Source: Zantedeschia hybrid cultivar
Lineage: Eukaryota > Streptophyta > Magnoliopsida > Alismatales > Araceae
Assembly (NCBI GenBank): GCA_030544215.1
Contig: JARZZO010000001.1
Location: 38,777,670 to 38,841,669, forward strand
Length of the DNA: 64,000 nt
Direction of reading: 5' to 3'
Each line of letters begins with the position of its first letter. Within the stretch, counting starts at the first letter, position 1. Under the pieces are notes generated by a model. The model searched no databases and was not told the origin of the DNA. It saw nothing but the letters and a program-made list of their open reading frames with translations. The translations under genes were made by a program, and so were the position numbers. This document shows positions 44,515 through 58,331 of the stretch, in pieces.

Positions 44515-46800
44515 TGTAAGGACTGAGGTTTCAGATCCGATTATCGGGTCAGTTTCTGGATCGGATTCCCTGGTTTGGGGCCTTGATGGGTCAGGGGAGT
44601 GCCATCTAAATGACGTATAGGATGCACGACGCCTTTTGAAAGGCGTTTTGTTGGGTAGACGCCATTTAGTTTGGTTGCCGATGTGCTACGTGGGCGTCAC
44701 GTGGGCGGGCTTCGGGCCGCGAGTGTACGGCCCTGTCGTGTCGTCTGAACGGCGTCCGCTATGGACGACGCCATTCAGACTGCGACCCTAGGTTGTCAGT
44801 GTACGGTGTCGGTCTTGTCGTCTGAACGGCGTCTTGGATAGGCGACGCATTTCAGACTCTGTCAGTACAGCCCGTCATGTCAACTGATAGGCGTCCGTGC
44901 AGCTCGATGCGTTTTAGCCAGTTTCTGGTTAACCCCGCGAACCCTCCTTCCTTTCCCTCATTTTCTCCTCCGTCTTCTCTCTCCTCTCTTCCCCGGCGGC
45001 TCCGACGATTCTTCTTTCCCCTCCTTCTTTTCCTCCCACCATTTCTTCTCTCCCTCCACTCCATCGACCTCCTAACTCCCACCACTACCCCCACCACCTC
45101 CTCCGCGGCGTTTTCTCTCCGGACGGCGGCCGACGTCCCGGTGGAGTAACAAGGACCTCGGTGGTACCAGCGGCGGCGTGGGGTGAGACGGGTGGGCGGT
45201 TTGGAACTTGGAGGAGTTCAAGTAACTGGTAGGGTGACGATTCCCAGTGTATTTCGTTTAAAACCATGTTTTTTCCGCATTTGAAGCATGTTTTAGGGGC
45301 ATTTTTGGGGTGATAACGCTAAGTGCATGTATGGAGAATTGTGTGTTCTAATAGGTAGTTAGGTTCTCCTCCTTCCCCTTTTTGTTTTGTACTCTTTTCT
45401 GTGCATTTTGGGGGAGGAATTCCACCTCGTGGATTGGGGGAAACGCAGGGGAGAATCTGTGTGTCGGGACTAAATGGCATCGAGGTGAAGCGACGCTGTT
45501 TAGAAAGGCGGCACCCACCCACGACGCTATTTAGCCCTATTTACAGACTCTGTCTCTGTACTGTTGAGCGTCCAGGAACAGTGACGCCTTTAAATAGGTG
45601 ACTTGCGTCAACGACACGTTTTAGTGGAAATCACCCCATGGCCTGTCCCTGTTTTCGGTCGCTAACAGGCGACGAGGGACAGCGACGCCTTTCAAAAGGC
45701 GACTACCTGTGGCGACGCGTTTTACGCCAGGTTCTGAGGCCGAGTTTCTATGAATCAATTTAGGAGGCTTGAATGGCGTCGGCCTTAGGCGACGCGATTC
45801 AAGACAGAATCACATTAATCCATGCCATTAAAATGTGCTTACACTATAAACTAGTTGGTTAAATGCATGCTTTAAATTATACTTGATGATGATGGATTCC
45901 TCGTGAGTAGATCGCACTGTGCCGTGTTTTGTGCTACTGTGGACCTAGAGTGACAGTTGTAGCTCTTTGTCAGCCTGTGTCGGTGTGGGTGGGACACAGC
46001 GCCGGTGGGAGCAGTGGCGGGGTGACGCCTAGTGAGAGAGGGTCACCTGGTGAACCCCGGGGTTAGCTTGTACCGGTGTCGGAGTGGTACCTGTGGAGTG
46101 TCACTCGTACTGGGGGAAGGAGTAACCACCTGAGCCAGTTGGGCCGGAGTAGCTAGCGTACTATTCGAGGGGTTACTGTTTGGTCTCAGCGGGTCGGTGT
46201 TTCCTACCTTCGTTTGTGTGGTTGGCGTGTTTTGATGAGACACTGGTTGTGGGTTCCCAGGTACATTGGTTATTAGAAATATGCATGTTAAATATATTTC
46301 GAATGCATGTGATTCATATCGAGATTTAGGAGTAGTAATTACTGCTTTACTTGTTTACTGTACCTTCAGCTGTGTTTTACACTTGCGTGTGAGTGGGCAG
46401 TGGGGATCGAAGGATCCCTACTGAGTCTTTTCGTTGAGACTCACCCCTACGGTTTTCAGGTGAGGATTCAAAGCAGACTTAGCGAGGTGTGTACTGCTCT
46501 GAGTCGCGCGCCGTCAGCTGTTGTTCCGGAGTATGCCCCGATGTAGTTGTTATCTTTATTTCTGGCCTGTATGCTTAATTATTTCTTTAATGTTGGAGTA
46601 TGTAATTATTTGCTCTATCGCGTCGCATTGTAATAACTTTTAATTCCTGCACTTTGTTTTTAATTCAATGCGATGTGAATGTTTAGCTTAGTTTATTGTT
46701 TATTTCCCAGACTTACTTAGATCCTGGTTTTGTTCCAAATTAATGATTCGGTACCCATTTAGTAATCAAATCCTCGATTATAGGGTGGCGGGTCGTTACA
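44515..46800 (+). repeat. Tekay-like 3' LTR
   Basis: 2286 bp, uninterrupted, TGTAAGGACTGAGG...GGTCGTTACA. Shows the GACTC site near 46436 unoccupied. Right TSD TATTG at 46801-46805. Confidence 0.95.
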
Positions 46801-48949
46801 TATTGTGTTCTTCGTTTGACGAAGAACGACTCTCGTCGGCATGTTCATGGGCACCCCAAAGGTTGGGGATGGCTCGCTAGCGCGTGTGTTTCCTCCCACG
46901 AGGTCATCGGTGGTTGGGAGGACCCATGGCCGGCGACGGGGAGGACGGCCAGCCCCCGTCCTTCTTCTGCTTGCTGTTTGAAAGAGGGGGCCACGGGTTC
47001 ACTGTTTTTGGGCTAAAAAGGGGGGGGTTTTCCAATGGCCTTAGAGGCCACCGGCGCCGTCGCCGGCGTCCCTGCCCGCCGCCCAGGGGCTCACGGCACA
47101 GGGGCCCGCCGGCCGACGCCTACTGGGCAGGTGGTCGGCGGCGGGGGCGCCCCCTCCCGCCCCCCTGCACAGCTAGGGTTACCTAGTTGCGTCGGGTGGC
47201 AGGGAAGGGGATCCGGGCCGGCCCTGACCTAGACCCGACCCAGCTCGGCGCCCGGCCTATGGCCAGATCCGCCCTTTGGGGCGGTCTAGGCCCGGTCCGG
47301 GCGCCGGCTAGGGTCGGTGCAGCGGTCGGACCGGAGCCGCTTCAGACCCCCCCTCTCTTTTTAAACCCCCTTTTAATAACACATTTTAATTCATTTTAAA
47401 TCTTTTTTTGACCCTTTAAATTACAGATTTTTAATTTAAATTTAAAATTAGATTTTAATTAAATTAAGGTCTTTTATTTTACTGTTAAAGGGCAAATAAC
47501 TTTTTGGGAATTATTTTTAACAAATGTTGTTAATTAGTTATTTAATCTAATTGTTAGATTAACAAGACATTAAAGAGAGTTAATTTAATTTTTTAATGTC
47601 TGTAAAATTCACTAGCATGGAATGTTATAAATGTGTCTATTTGGAGTTTATGTGCATTTATTTCAATGTGCATTGGTCTGCTTATTTAAATTATGATTTA
47701 AATAAGCATGCTTAAACTGAAAAATCCTTTTCGAAAATTCTAAATCCAATTTTGATTGGTCCTGGTTTTATGAAACCAAAAATATTTATTTTCGAAAAGC
47801 TTAATTAGCCATTTGATGAGCTATTTCCTGTGTGGTTTGTTTTAATCTAAAAACTACACGGTGGTCATGGATTAGCACTTTAATTGTTGTGGATGTGGAC
47901 GTGATTGTGTAGTTTATTGTTTATTAATAAATAGAGGTCTGCGAACCTCTCCCTCTCATATTCCATTGTATTTCTACCTCCCTCCTTTTGTATTCGCCTT
48001 AAGGCTTCCCCTTTTTAAATTATCTTGTAATTATGAATTATGAGGTAATTTGATCGAGGCGGCTGAACATGGACGGAGGATGATCCACAACTGCAACCAA
48101 GAAGGATAAGAAAGAGTTCCTTAAGCCTATGAGTTTGCAGACTCATAATATAAATGTTGTATTATGTGTGCGTGTGTGCGTTTAACTGTATGGCTCATGT
48201 CAAACCACTTTACTGTCCATGACCACCACTCGACATGTATATGATGCGTATGTTTATTCTTTGATTATGAATCAAATTAACTAGGTTATTAGTATATAAA
48301 TATATATGATATATTGATACTATCACCTAGGATGAGACCAAATAAATAATATAAAACCTTCGTTTTAAAATATAAGCCGTAGCGCGAATCATTTAGAATG
48401 CACTGCGTGGCTCTCCATCAATAAAGTTATTAAATCTCGATTCATTGATGGCATATTCTTCGTGTTTACCCGAGATTTGCCATCATCTGATGAGAGGTCA
48501 ATTGACTATGGCATTGGATGTTTGGAGATTGGAATAGAGGAACAATATAGCTATCTACGTGTTTACCCGGGGGCTATATTCCTACTCTACTCCATCACGT
48601 ATTGATGGTAATGCTTAGAACATATTTAATGGTCTACTGTATTTACTTGAGACCATTAATAAATCTGGGGCTAAAATATGATCAGATATTGTAAAGAGTT
48701 ACAATTATCATGAGATGATTGCTCTGAGATAGTAGTATGATACAATGCGTTTACCTAAGGTCATACTGTGATGCTTGGAGATTCTGATCCCCACTCGGAG
48801 ATAGTTGGCGTCTCCCGTTCTATATATTTGAAGGTTATACAGTTCGACGAAAATTAGTGGGAGTAAAACTAGATAACAAAAGACCATATCTTATTTTAGT
48901 TAATCTGAATACCTGCTGATTGTAATTTAATTATCTCCTGTAGGCTAGA
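46801..48949 (+). other. Copia II leader, second part
   Basis: Homologous to the copia I leader: GC-rich island about 46900-47350, AT-rich part with a perfect 9-bp triloop hairpin (47542-47562, core TCTAA-TTG-TTAGA), the ATTTCTACCTCCCT segment near 47970, and a structured stretch before gag. No gene seen. Confidence 0.7.
48447..48767 (+). repeat. Quartet of hairpins, copia II leader
   Basis: Four hairpins at the places of the copia I quartet: 48447-48453/48478-48484 (GATGGCA/TGCCATC), 48544-48551/48573-48580 (AATATAGC/GCTATATT), 48626-48634/48651-48659 (TTAATGGTC/GACCATTAA) and 48734-48740/48761-48767 (AGTATGA/TCATACT), all perfect. Their loops share GTTTACC-like words (CGTGTTTACCCGAG, TGCGTTTACCTAAG) and differ fully from the copia I loop. 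Confidence 0.8.
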
Positions 48950-51900
48950 ATGTCGCACCATAATCCGTTGCATGGCATACTTGATGCAAACCGTTTGACA
49001 GGCACCAATTACTCAGACTGGCTCAGGAACCTAAAAATTGTCCTTAGGTCTGAGCACATTGCCTATGTCTTGGATAATGAACCTCCTACTGAACCAGCAT
49101 TAGATGCCCCAAAGGAGGAAATGATTGCATACGAAAAATGGAAGGAAGACTCCACCATGGCCCAATGCTACATGTTAGCCTCTATGAGCAATGAGTTGTA
49201 GAGGCAACATGAGGAGATGGATGCTAGATCCATCATGCTCCATTTGAAGGAGCTGTTTGGTGAGCAGCGCAGAATCGAACGATATGAGATATCTAAGAAT
49301 CTGTTCAAGGCTCATATGGCAGAGGGAACTTCAGTACACACTCATGTACTGAAGATGATTGAATGGGTGGAGAGACTGGATGCTCTTGGAGTTACACTTC
49401 CCAAGGAGATGCATACTGACCTCGTGTTATCTTCCCTTCTATAATCATATGCTTAGTTCATCGTTAACATTAACAAGAACAAGATCCAGACCACCTTAGC
49501 TGAACTACTGAACATGTTAAAGATTGCAGAGGAGAACCTTGTGAAGGATAAACCCCAAATCCTCATAGTTGGTAAGACCAACAGAAAGAGACCTGTAGTC
49601 TAAGCCTTTCGGAAAGGTAAGAACAAGGTTCAGAGAAAGTAAAAGGTTGTTAAGAAAGACAAAGGCAAGAGTGCTGAGAAAGGTGATTGCTTCTACTGTC
49701 ATCAAAAGGGCCACTGGAAGAGGAATTGCAAGGAATACCTCAAAGACAAGGCTCAAGGAACTGTGAAGCATAAGGAAACTTCAGGTATCTATATGATAGA
49801 TATAAACTTGTCAATAAGAGATTGTACATCATGGGTATTAGATACTAGATGTGTATCTCATATCTGCAATTCTGTGTAGGCACTGACAAGAAGACGTAAG
49901 CTGAGGACCAGCGAGGTGGAACTGAGGCTAGGTAACGGTGCAAGAGTTGCGGCGATCACTGTGGGGATAGTGAAGCTCAAGCTATCATCTGAAGACACAT
50001 TTTCATTAGATAAATGTTATTATGTCTTAGCATAGTAAGAAACATTATTACTATTTCATGTTTAGATAGAATTGGATACAATTTAAATGTTGGGAACAAT
50101 AGTTGTTTAATTTATTTTAGAAATAAATTAATAGCTTCTGCTATCTTGTCCAATGGTTTGTATCTGTTAAAGGTGTCTCATGAATATTTATACATCGGTT
50201 CTTTAATTAAAAGAAGTAAGTATGAAATGAACAAAGCCTACTTATGGCGTTGTAGGCTTGGCCACATTGGTGAAAACAGACTCCAAAGGATGCATAAAGA
50301 AGGATACTTAGATCCATTTGATTATGAATTATATGCAACCTGTGAGTCATGTTTAATGGGTAAAATGGCTAAGTCTCCATTTAGTGGAACTAGAAAACGA
50401 GCCAAAGACATATTGGAACTTATACATTCAGATGTATGTGGTCCTATGTCTACCCAAGCCAATGGTGGTTTTTCATACTTCATTACATTTACTGATGATT
50501 ACTCAAGGTTTGGATACATATACTTATTGAAGTATAAATCTGAAGCCTTTGAGAAATTCAGAGAATTTAAGAATGAAGTAGATAAACAAACTGGAAAGAG
50601 TATAAAACCATACGATTCGATCGGGGTGGTGAATACTTAAGTACAGAGTTCATTAAATACTTAAAGGATAATGGTATCCTTTCTAAGCTTACACCTCCTT
50701 ATACACCTCAGATGAATGGTATATCAGAAAGGAGAAATCGCACATTAATGGAAATGGTGCGATCTATGATGAGCGTGTCCAAATTACCAATGTTCTTATG
50801 GGGATATGCACTTAGCTCGGCTATGTATATCATGAAAAAGATACCCAGCAAATCTGTTGAAACCACTCCATATGAGATATGGAATGAAAGGAAACCAGAT
50901 CTTAAACATGTTAAAGTCTGTGGATTTCCTGCTCATGTTAAAAGACATGACACAGATAAGCTGGAGTCCAGAACTGACAAATGCAGATTTGTAGGATATC
51001 CAAAGGAAGCTTATGGATATTACTTTTATCATCCTGGCGAACAAAAGGTGTTTGTGGCCAGGAGAGCTGTCTTTCTGGAAGAAGACTATATTCTCGAGAA
51101 GGACCGTAGGAGTAAAGTAACTCTAGAAGAAATTCTAGACCCACAAACTGATAATGGTTTATCAGATAAACTGTCAGTTTCTGTACCTGTTCAAAATAAT
51201 ACACAAGAACCTCGTAGGTCTGAAAGAGTACCTAAACCACTAGAAAGATATGTGGGACATATTAATTTGGATGGTTCAAGGATACTCTATAATGAGGATG
51301 ATGATCCTAAGACTTATCAGGAGGCCATTGAAAGTCCAGAGGCTGAGAAATGACGGGAAGCCACGAATTCTGAAATACAGTCCATATATATCAACCAAGT
51401 TTGGAACTTGGAAGATTTACCCGATGGTATAGTACCTATCGGCTGCAAATGGATCTTTAAAAGAAAGATCGGTGCAGATGGACGTATTGAGACTTATAAA
51501 GCAAGATTAGTGGCGAAAGGGTATCGTCAAAGACACGGTGTTGACTATGATGAAACCTTTTCACCCGTTGCCATGATTAAGTCTATCAGAATTCTTCTCG
51601 CCATTGCTACCTACCATGATTATGAAATATGGCAGATGGATTTGAAGACTGCCTTCCTCAATAGAAATCTTGAGGAGGAGGTGTATATGATACAACAAGA
51701 AGGATTCACATCCAAAGAATCTCCAGACATGGTGTGCAAATTGCAGAGGTCCATTTATGGACTGAAGCAAGCTTCCCGAAGCTGGAACATAAGGTTTGAT
51801 GAGGTGATCAAATCTTATGGCTTCATTAAAAATGAAGATGAGCCTTGTGTGTATAAGAAAAATAGTGGGAGCGCAATCACATTTCTGATTCGTTACGTTG

Positions 51901-52880
51901 ACGACATCCTACTCATTGGGAATGATGTGGGAATGACGTCATCGGTAAGGATTTGGCTGTCAAAGAACTTCTCCATGAAGGATTTGGGAGAAGCATCTTA
52001 CGTATTAGGAATACGGATCTATAGAGATAGATCAAAGAAGATCCTTCCTTTAACCCATTCCATGTACATACAAACCATTGTCAAAAAGTTTGGAATGAAA
52101 AATTCCAAGAGAGGTCTCATACCGATGAGACATGGAATTTCACTTTCTAAAGGTCAGTCTCCCAAGAAACCTGAAGAAAGGGTTGTGATGGATAAGGTCC
52201 CCTATGCTTCTGCCATAGGCTCCATCATGTATGCCATGCTATGTATAAGACCTGATGTAGCATATATTCTAAGTGTTATGAGCATACATCAGGCGGATCT
52301 AGGTGATGAGCACTGGAAGGCTGTGAAATGCATCCTTAAGTACTTGAGAAGAATTAAAGATCTATTTCTAATCTATGGAGGAGGAGACTTAAAGCTGCAA
52401 GGATACACTGACTCAAGTTTTCAGTCTGATCCTGATGACAGTAAGTCAACATCAAGCTTTGTCTTTACACTCAACAGGGGAGCAGTGAGCTGGAAAAGTT
52501 CCAAGCAGGAAACCACTGCTGATTCGACAACGGAAGCCGAGTATATTGCTGTTGCTGAAGCCACCAAGGAAGCTGTATGGATGAAGAAATTCATCGATGA
52601 TCTTAGTGTGGTGGAAAGCATATCTGGTCCCGTCCTACTGCTATGTGACAACAATGGGGCGATTGCTCAAGCTAAAGAGTCGAGGTCTCATCAGAAGTCG
52701 AAATACATTCTGCGGCACTTTCATTTGATCAGAGAGATTATAGCTCGAGGAGATGTTATTGTGGAAAGAGTTCCCTCAGTCGACAACATAGCAGATCCAC
52801 TGACAAAGCCTTTGTCTCAAATTGTATTTGAGAGTCACTTAGAGAATATGGGTATTCTGTATAAAAGTGATTGGCTTTAG
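48950..52880 (+). pseudogene. Copia II gag-pol polyprotein, degenerate
   Basis: Starts ATG 48950 (MSHHNPLHGILDAN), ends TAG 52880. Gag is nearly complete with a canonical knuckle CFYCHQKGHWKRNC (from about 49688) and several stops (first TAG 49199-49201). The protease site reads WVLDTRCVSH, Gly lost. Integrase (50014-51353) has the HHCC finger and IHSDVCG; a shift near 50610 destroys the second Asp motif. After a TGA at 51351-51353, RT and RNase H form one open stretch (51408-52880, 490 codons) with KWIFKRK, YVDDILLIGND, SKQETTADSTTEAEYIA, LLCDNNGAI and ADPLTKPL. Confidence 0.9.
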
Positions 52881-52894
52881 TTCAAGTGGGAGAT

Positions 52895-55800
52895 TATATT
52901 TTGTTCAGATTATTAATAAAATGGCATATTTTCATTGTGTATCTTATTTGAGCAGTGCTTATATCAAATCACAATGAAGTCCATGAACATGTGCATTAAT
53001 CTTCGGATTATGATGAGATCATAATTACGGGACCAAAGGTTTATAAACACATGTTCTAAATTATTACTAGTCATAGGATGTTTGAGAAGGACATCGAAAA
53101 TCCGGATAGACTAGTATAGGTTTCTTCAGCTCATATGATGAGGGTGACTGATCCTATAAGTTACTTGTGTGAAAACATTATGCTGGACCTGTAGGTGCTC
53201 ATTGGCGAATGAGTTCACTGAACTGATCCGACTATGAATCGCTGGATGGTAAACACCTCACTGTTAACTAGCTCGATTCTTTTGTCACAGTTGCGTAGAT
53301 GATCTATGGACCTGAGACGCTAAAGATATCTTGTTGGTAGGTTTATGAACTTTGACCTTGACTAACGAATCCCTAACCATGGTTTATCAATAAGTCAAGT
53401 GATCGGGTTCAGGGAAATGCCCTTGAAGGTAATTGTGTGTTCAATATGGGATCATCCGCTCTCAGTAGTTTGAGAGAGAATGTGTAACGACCCGCCATCC
53501 TATGACCGGAGACCCGATCACTAAATGGATGTCGGCCCATTAACTGCGGGTTCACACCCGGATCTCACACAACACATCTGGAGGAGTAAGCGTTAAACAA
53601 GGCTAAATATAACAATCACACGGACTACAAAGATATAACAAGTGCGCAGGAAGGAAGATAACAATGTCCGTATACAGTCCAACAATAATTACATGGTCCA
53701 ACAAATTAAATAAGTACAGGCAGAAGTAAAGTACAACAACATCGGGGCATACCCCGGAACTGAGACAGCTGCTGGTCCGCACACCAAGAAGACCCCACAC
53801 GCCGCCACACGCCATGAGGTCCACACCTGAAACCGCAGGGAGTGAGCCACACCAGAATTGAGCTCAGTAGGGATCATCCGATCCCCTGCATCCCACTCAC
53901 ACACCCACAAGTGCAACAATACGGATATATGGCAATTAAATAAAGCAGTAAACATAGCACCCAAACCTGATATGAAACGTACGCATAAGCAGTGTAGCAG
54001 GAACAATTCTAAGTAACCCGAAGAACCCAACACAAAGTCACGTCTCACAGTCAAAGTCCACAAAGCGACTGAACCACACTGTCGACCGAAGTCAAACGTC
54101 GCCTCACAACACTACCACCACTACTCGCACCTGTCCGCCCCTACAGTGTTCCGGGGCACCGTAGGGTGAGGCAGTGAGTCAAACTAGGACTAGCTGGGAC
54201 CAGTGTACCACCACGGCCCAGCTACGTGTGCACACAAGCAGTCTAGACTATTGTCCTACCGACCGGATTGCCTCCACGCCAGGCCTCGGCGCTTCAGGAG
54301 GGCCCTGGGGACCGGCGAACCCCCGTCAAGCCGAAGCTACAGGAACTACCCACAACCCTAACCTCCCGGGCTGCGTCAGGCCAAAGGGCGAAGGGTACCA
54401 CTCGTAACCTTGACCAAAGGTCACATCAGGCCCAGTGGCTACAGGGGTAAAACAACTCCAACAGTACCACAACCAGCTCCACAGCAAGAAACGCGCCAGA
54501 AGCTGCCACGACAAACAGGGAAACCCCGACCCGCTGAGACCAAACAACAACCCCTCGGATAGCGCACCGGCTACTCCGGCCCGACGGGCTCAAGGTGGTT
54601 CTGCTTCCCTCAGCCAAAGGTAAAACACAACATGTACCACTCCCCCACCGGTACGGCAACAATGCCTCACAGACACCATGGCCCTTCCCCATCGGCCCAA
54701 GGTGACAAACGTAAACCACAGTAGTTCCAATTCCATATTCGCATAAGCACACACATACAACATGATTCCATTCACACAATAATCTCCGTCTCAGTATACA
54801 ACTTAAAGCATGCATTCGAACCATCCAATCGTGAAACATGTGATAAATAACAGGAATTAAGCAGTTCTGTCTTGAATCTCGTCGACCGAGGTCGACGCCA
54901 TTCAAGCTCCTCAAACAGGTTCATTATAACCAGATTATTCTTTAAACCACGTCGACATAGGAAGTCGCCCTATAAAACGCGTCAAAGTCCACAGACGCTA
55001 TTCACCACGGAATTCCCAGTTGCAGAACCCTCGATCGGAGTCATTTCCTGCCTAAAAGGCGTCATGATGGTCCGACGTCCTTCTAAAAGGCGTCGTCCAT
55101 ACATGACGTCTTTTAGCGCCAGAACCCCGTACTCACGAAACCTCGAACAGGGAGGTTTCTGCCCTAAAAGGCGTCGTACTACCCTGACATCCTTCTAAAA
55201 GGCGTCGACCAGGCACGACGCCGTTTAGCGCCAGAGACCTGGTTCCCTGGTTCGATCCGAGGGTTCCTCCTTTAACCCCAAACACCCGAAAATGCCCCAA
55301 AACAGAAGGGGGAGGAAAGGGAAATCAACTACCACAAGCATGCTACAATTCCACAATCTCGAACACGGCCATTCCCACAAGAAAACCCCCTAAACATGCT
55401 CATGTCTTTCCCAAAACATATCATGCCACGCCAAGGAAACCATAAACAAGATAATCACGATTCATGCAAGGTTCGTCCCCCTACCGGTTCTTGAACTCCT
55501 CTAAGCTCCGTGCCGCCAACCCGCCGCACCGCATACCGCCGCCGGTACCCTCGAGGACGCCGCCACTCCGCCGGGACGTCGGCCGCCGTCCGGAGAATGG
55601 AACGACGCGAAGGAAGTGGTGGAGGTAGAGGTGAGAGGTAAGGAGGTATTGGAGTGATGGAAGAGGAAGAAGAGGAAGGGAAAGGGGAAAAGAGGGCGGA
55701 GGGGGCGGAGAGGGCGAAGAGAGAGAGGGTGGAGGCGAAAATGAGGGAAAGAAGGAGAGGCTCGCGAGGTCAATCTGAATCTGGCTAAAATGCGTCGATC

Positions 55801-57098
55801 GAGACAGACGCCAATCAGTCTGACAGGACGGGCCGTACTGACAACGCTCTGGGGCCGTACACCGACATCGCAGGGGTCGCAGTCTGAATCGTGTCGACCA
55901 TCATGGACGCCGTTCAGACGATGTGACAGGGGCCGTACTCTCGCGACCCGAAATCTGCCCACGTGGCGCACACATGGCACAACAACAAGCAGACCTAAAT
56001 GGCGTCTGCACAACCTGACGCCTTTTGAAAGGCGTCGAGCAATGCTGACGTCATTCAGTCAGAAATCTCAAGACCCCTCAGAGTCGAAACCAGGGGATCC
56101 GGCCCGAACCCGACCCGAATACTGAACCCGAAACCTCAGTCCTTACAGAATGTTCCACGAATGATGCGCTTAAAGTCTCTGGCCAGGGCGGACTCTGTAT
56201 CTGATAAGGAGTTATCGGATTTAGATTAGCGGCATCTGATTCAAGTGAATAGACCAGTTAGGGTTTAACAGTGAACCATACCCTTGTCAATTCAGGAACG
56301 TTGCACGGATGAAGGATTATATCCGCGCGGTAACCGTTGACGGAAAGGTTCCCATAGTGGGTTTGATTAACTCCAATGCCTTCCGGGATCACGCAGTGTT
56401 GCTTGACATCCAACGTGATCGGAATCCCATCCGAATTTATTGTGGTGACATTAAATTCGGCTGATTAATTAATGTAAAGATATTAATTAATTCAGTAGGT
56501 CAGTAAGAGGTTACTGGACTTAATGGGCCATTAATTGGACTGGCATTTGGGCCTAGAGGGTCACACGTAAATGGTTTTTAAGCTGGTGGATTTTTAACAG
56601 GGTTTTGGATAAGTTTGGATTTTTATGAAAAACTGCTAACATACTTCTTATAAAAGCTAACGACTAGGCTCAGGAGCCAGCAACCCTAACCCTGGCCATC
56701 CCCCATCTCTCTCTCCTCTCTCACTAGCGCCATCCCATCTTTGTGCGCCCCTCAGCAGAGTCGCTTCGATTCCCGAGCTCCATCTTCCCGTCCGATGGGA
56801 AATAGTGTCCGCATGTCACGGAGAATCACACGAAGCCAGTCGGGATCTGCGGACGCTGCTGTGAGCGAGGAAGCGAGGACGATCCACCAAGAGGAAGACC
56901 GCGTGATACCGCTAGAGGTCGGGCACGTGCACGGCTTGCAAGATCACACCGTTGGAACTGTTCGGACGCGAATTCGAATCCGCGTAAGGTAAATAATATT
57001 TACCAAATTAATTTTATTGGTCGAAACGAGATTGATCCGATCCTAAAAATTTATTCTGCTGCGTTTTTTTATCGGATCTCGACATAGCGAACCTAACA
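52895..57098 (+). repeat. Copia II 3' LTR, split by solo LTR B2 and lacking its first bases
   Basis: After PPT-like CAAGTGGGAGAT the LTR resumes at TATATTTTGTTCAG, so about 38 bases of the LTR start, with its TG, are missing compared with 32894-32931. Parts 52895-53482 and 56153-57098 match the 5' LTR. U3 hairpin at 52985-53056. Ends CCTAACA. Confidence 0.88.
53483..56147 (-). mobile_element. Solo LTR B2
   Basis: 2665 bp, reverse orientation, perfect TSD GAATG (53478-53482, 56148-56152). The empty site is in the copia II 5' LTR near 33529. Same subfamily as B1 and B3. A dyad with CTTGAAT/ATTCAAG arms is at 54871-54906. Confidence 0.94.
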
Positions 57099-57187
57099 TA
57101 AATTTCATGTCACAATTATGATACACCCAAATGATATGATCTTAAATCATTAATTAAGTTTTATTGATTTTTGGAGATTCGCTGATT

Positions 57188-57485
57188 AACGTCGACCATG
57201 GCTGACGCTATTTAGATTTCTAGACGAAATTAGTTCATAATGAAATTCCTAAATCTAGATAGGTTTAACTGAATAACATCGCTCATGGACGATGCCATTT
57301 AGTCCCCTAATCCGTTTGGATTTCCGATTTAAATTCGAATGAATTACCTAATTATCTGAATAACGTCTCTCATGGACGATGCCTTTTTAGATTCCTAATT
57401 ATTTATGCTTTCCTTCCCGGATTATGTTTCTGTTTTCATTCCACTAATTAGCCAAATGGCGTCCCTGGTGGGCGATACGATTTAA
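57188..57485 (+). repeat. GGCGTC-like dyads in the Tat LTR
   Basis: Four or more weaker dyads, for example AACGTCGACCATGGCTGACG near 57196 and ATCGCTCATGGACGATGCC near 57279, each with AAT/ATTTAG-type arms, in an LTR with no other similarity to the Tekay-like LTRs. Confidence 0.55.
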
Positions 57486-58331
57486 GCACTTTCTTGATAA
57501 ACTTGATTTAACCGAGTTAATTCGGTTCCCGAAGTTGGAAGGGTTACCAACTCTTGGTTGCTCATCCAAGGCAAGTCGGATCTGCGGGAGAGTCCTTTGT
57601 AGGCCAAATTCCTTTCAAATAAACCTTTATAAATATGTTAACCCTTGGACCTTCAAAGAAGGTTGGCCATTGAAGGTTTTGGAGTCCAAATCAAGGTGAC
57701 AAGAGGCCCTCTCTGCAGAAAACGTGGGAAGGCTTAGAAGGCTTCTTCTTCATCTTTTTCTCCATCCTTTGAAGCTCTTAAAGATCAAGGCTATGGAGGG
57801 GCCAACTCTACTCTTCCCTTTTTCTTTTCTTTGCTAGTTTCCAGTTAGTTTTCATCATAATCATCACTATTTTCATTAGATTTTTCATAACATCATTCCA
57901 TGATTCATGCACACCACATCATATTTTTCCGCACCCATACATGTTAGGGATTTCAAAAGAGCATCAAACAAGTGAGTTTTTCTTAGTTTAGTTCATTTTT
58001 GATTACTTAGATATAATAGGTACTACACTACCAATAGCTCTAACCATATTCTTTTCTTTTGTTTGATTATTCTTTTGTAAGGCTTTGAAGAAGGATTGAA
58101 GAAAAGGAAAACAACCCCAAAAACAAGAGTAAAAGAAGAGGCTCTTCATCTTTGGCCGGTCAAAGAAGGAGAACAAAAGAACCACAATCTTCCCAATTCC
58201 GCAAGGTTAGTAAACGATCACTTCTCTTTGAAGCCCTCAGTTTCTGGCGATCACACACTTAGTTTTAATTTGATTCATTTATCATAATATAACACATGAT
58301 ATCATTGAGAGCATGACACGATTTTGAGCAC

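Larger units (their letters stand above)
34665..46800 (+). mobile_element. Tekay/Del-type chromovirus (Ty3/gypsy)
   Basis: LTRs of 2284 bp (solo LTR removed) and 2286 bp, TSD TATCG/TATTG (one mismatch), PBS at 39790, gag 39963-41010, pol in one frame 41018-44425 ending in a chromodomain-like tail, and a G-rich PPT (44501-44514). It sits in the copia II leader: TTTGGGTTATAT joins TATTGTGTTCTTC, as in the uninterrupted copia I leader near 7098. Confidence 0.94.
32894..57098 (+). mobile_element. Copia II LTR retrotransposon with nested insertions
   Basis: Perfect TSD TAAAT (32889-32893, 57099-57103). 5' LTR 32894-34485, PBS, leader cut by the Tekay-like element (34665-46800), gag-pol 48950-52880, 3' LTR 52895-57098 cut by solo LTR B2. 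Without nested DNA it is about 9.4 kb, close to copia I, to which it is related in leader, gag and pol. Confidence 0.92.
32866..58326 (+). repeat. Probable Tat LTR, split by copia II
   Basis: Parts 32866-32893 and 57104-58326 join across the perfect TAAAT duplication to about 1.25 kb. It ends CACTACA just before a PBS-like TGGCGATCACGATGGGA at 58332. A TATA-like CTTTATAAATATG is near 57625. U3 has GGCGTC-type dyads (57188-57485). The exact start is inferred from the PPT and is uncertain; the first two bases read TA, not TG. Confidence 0.4.
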
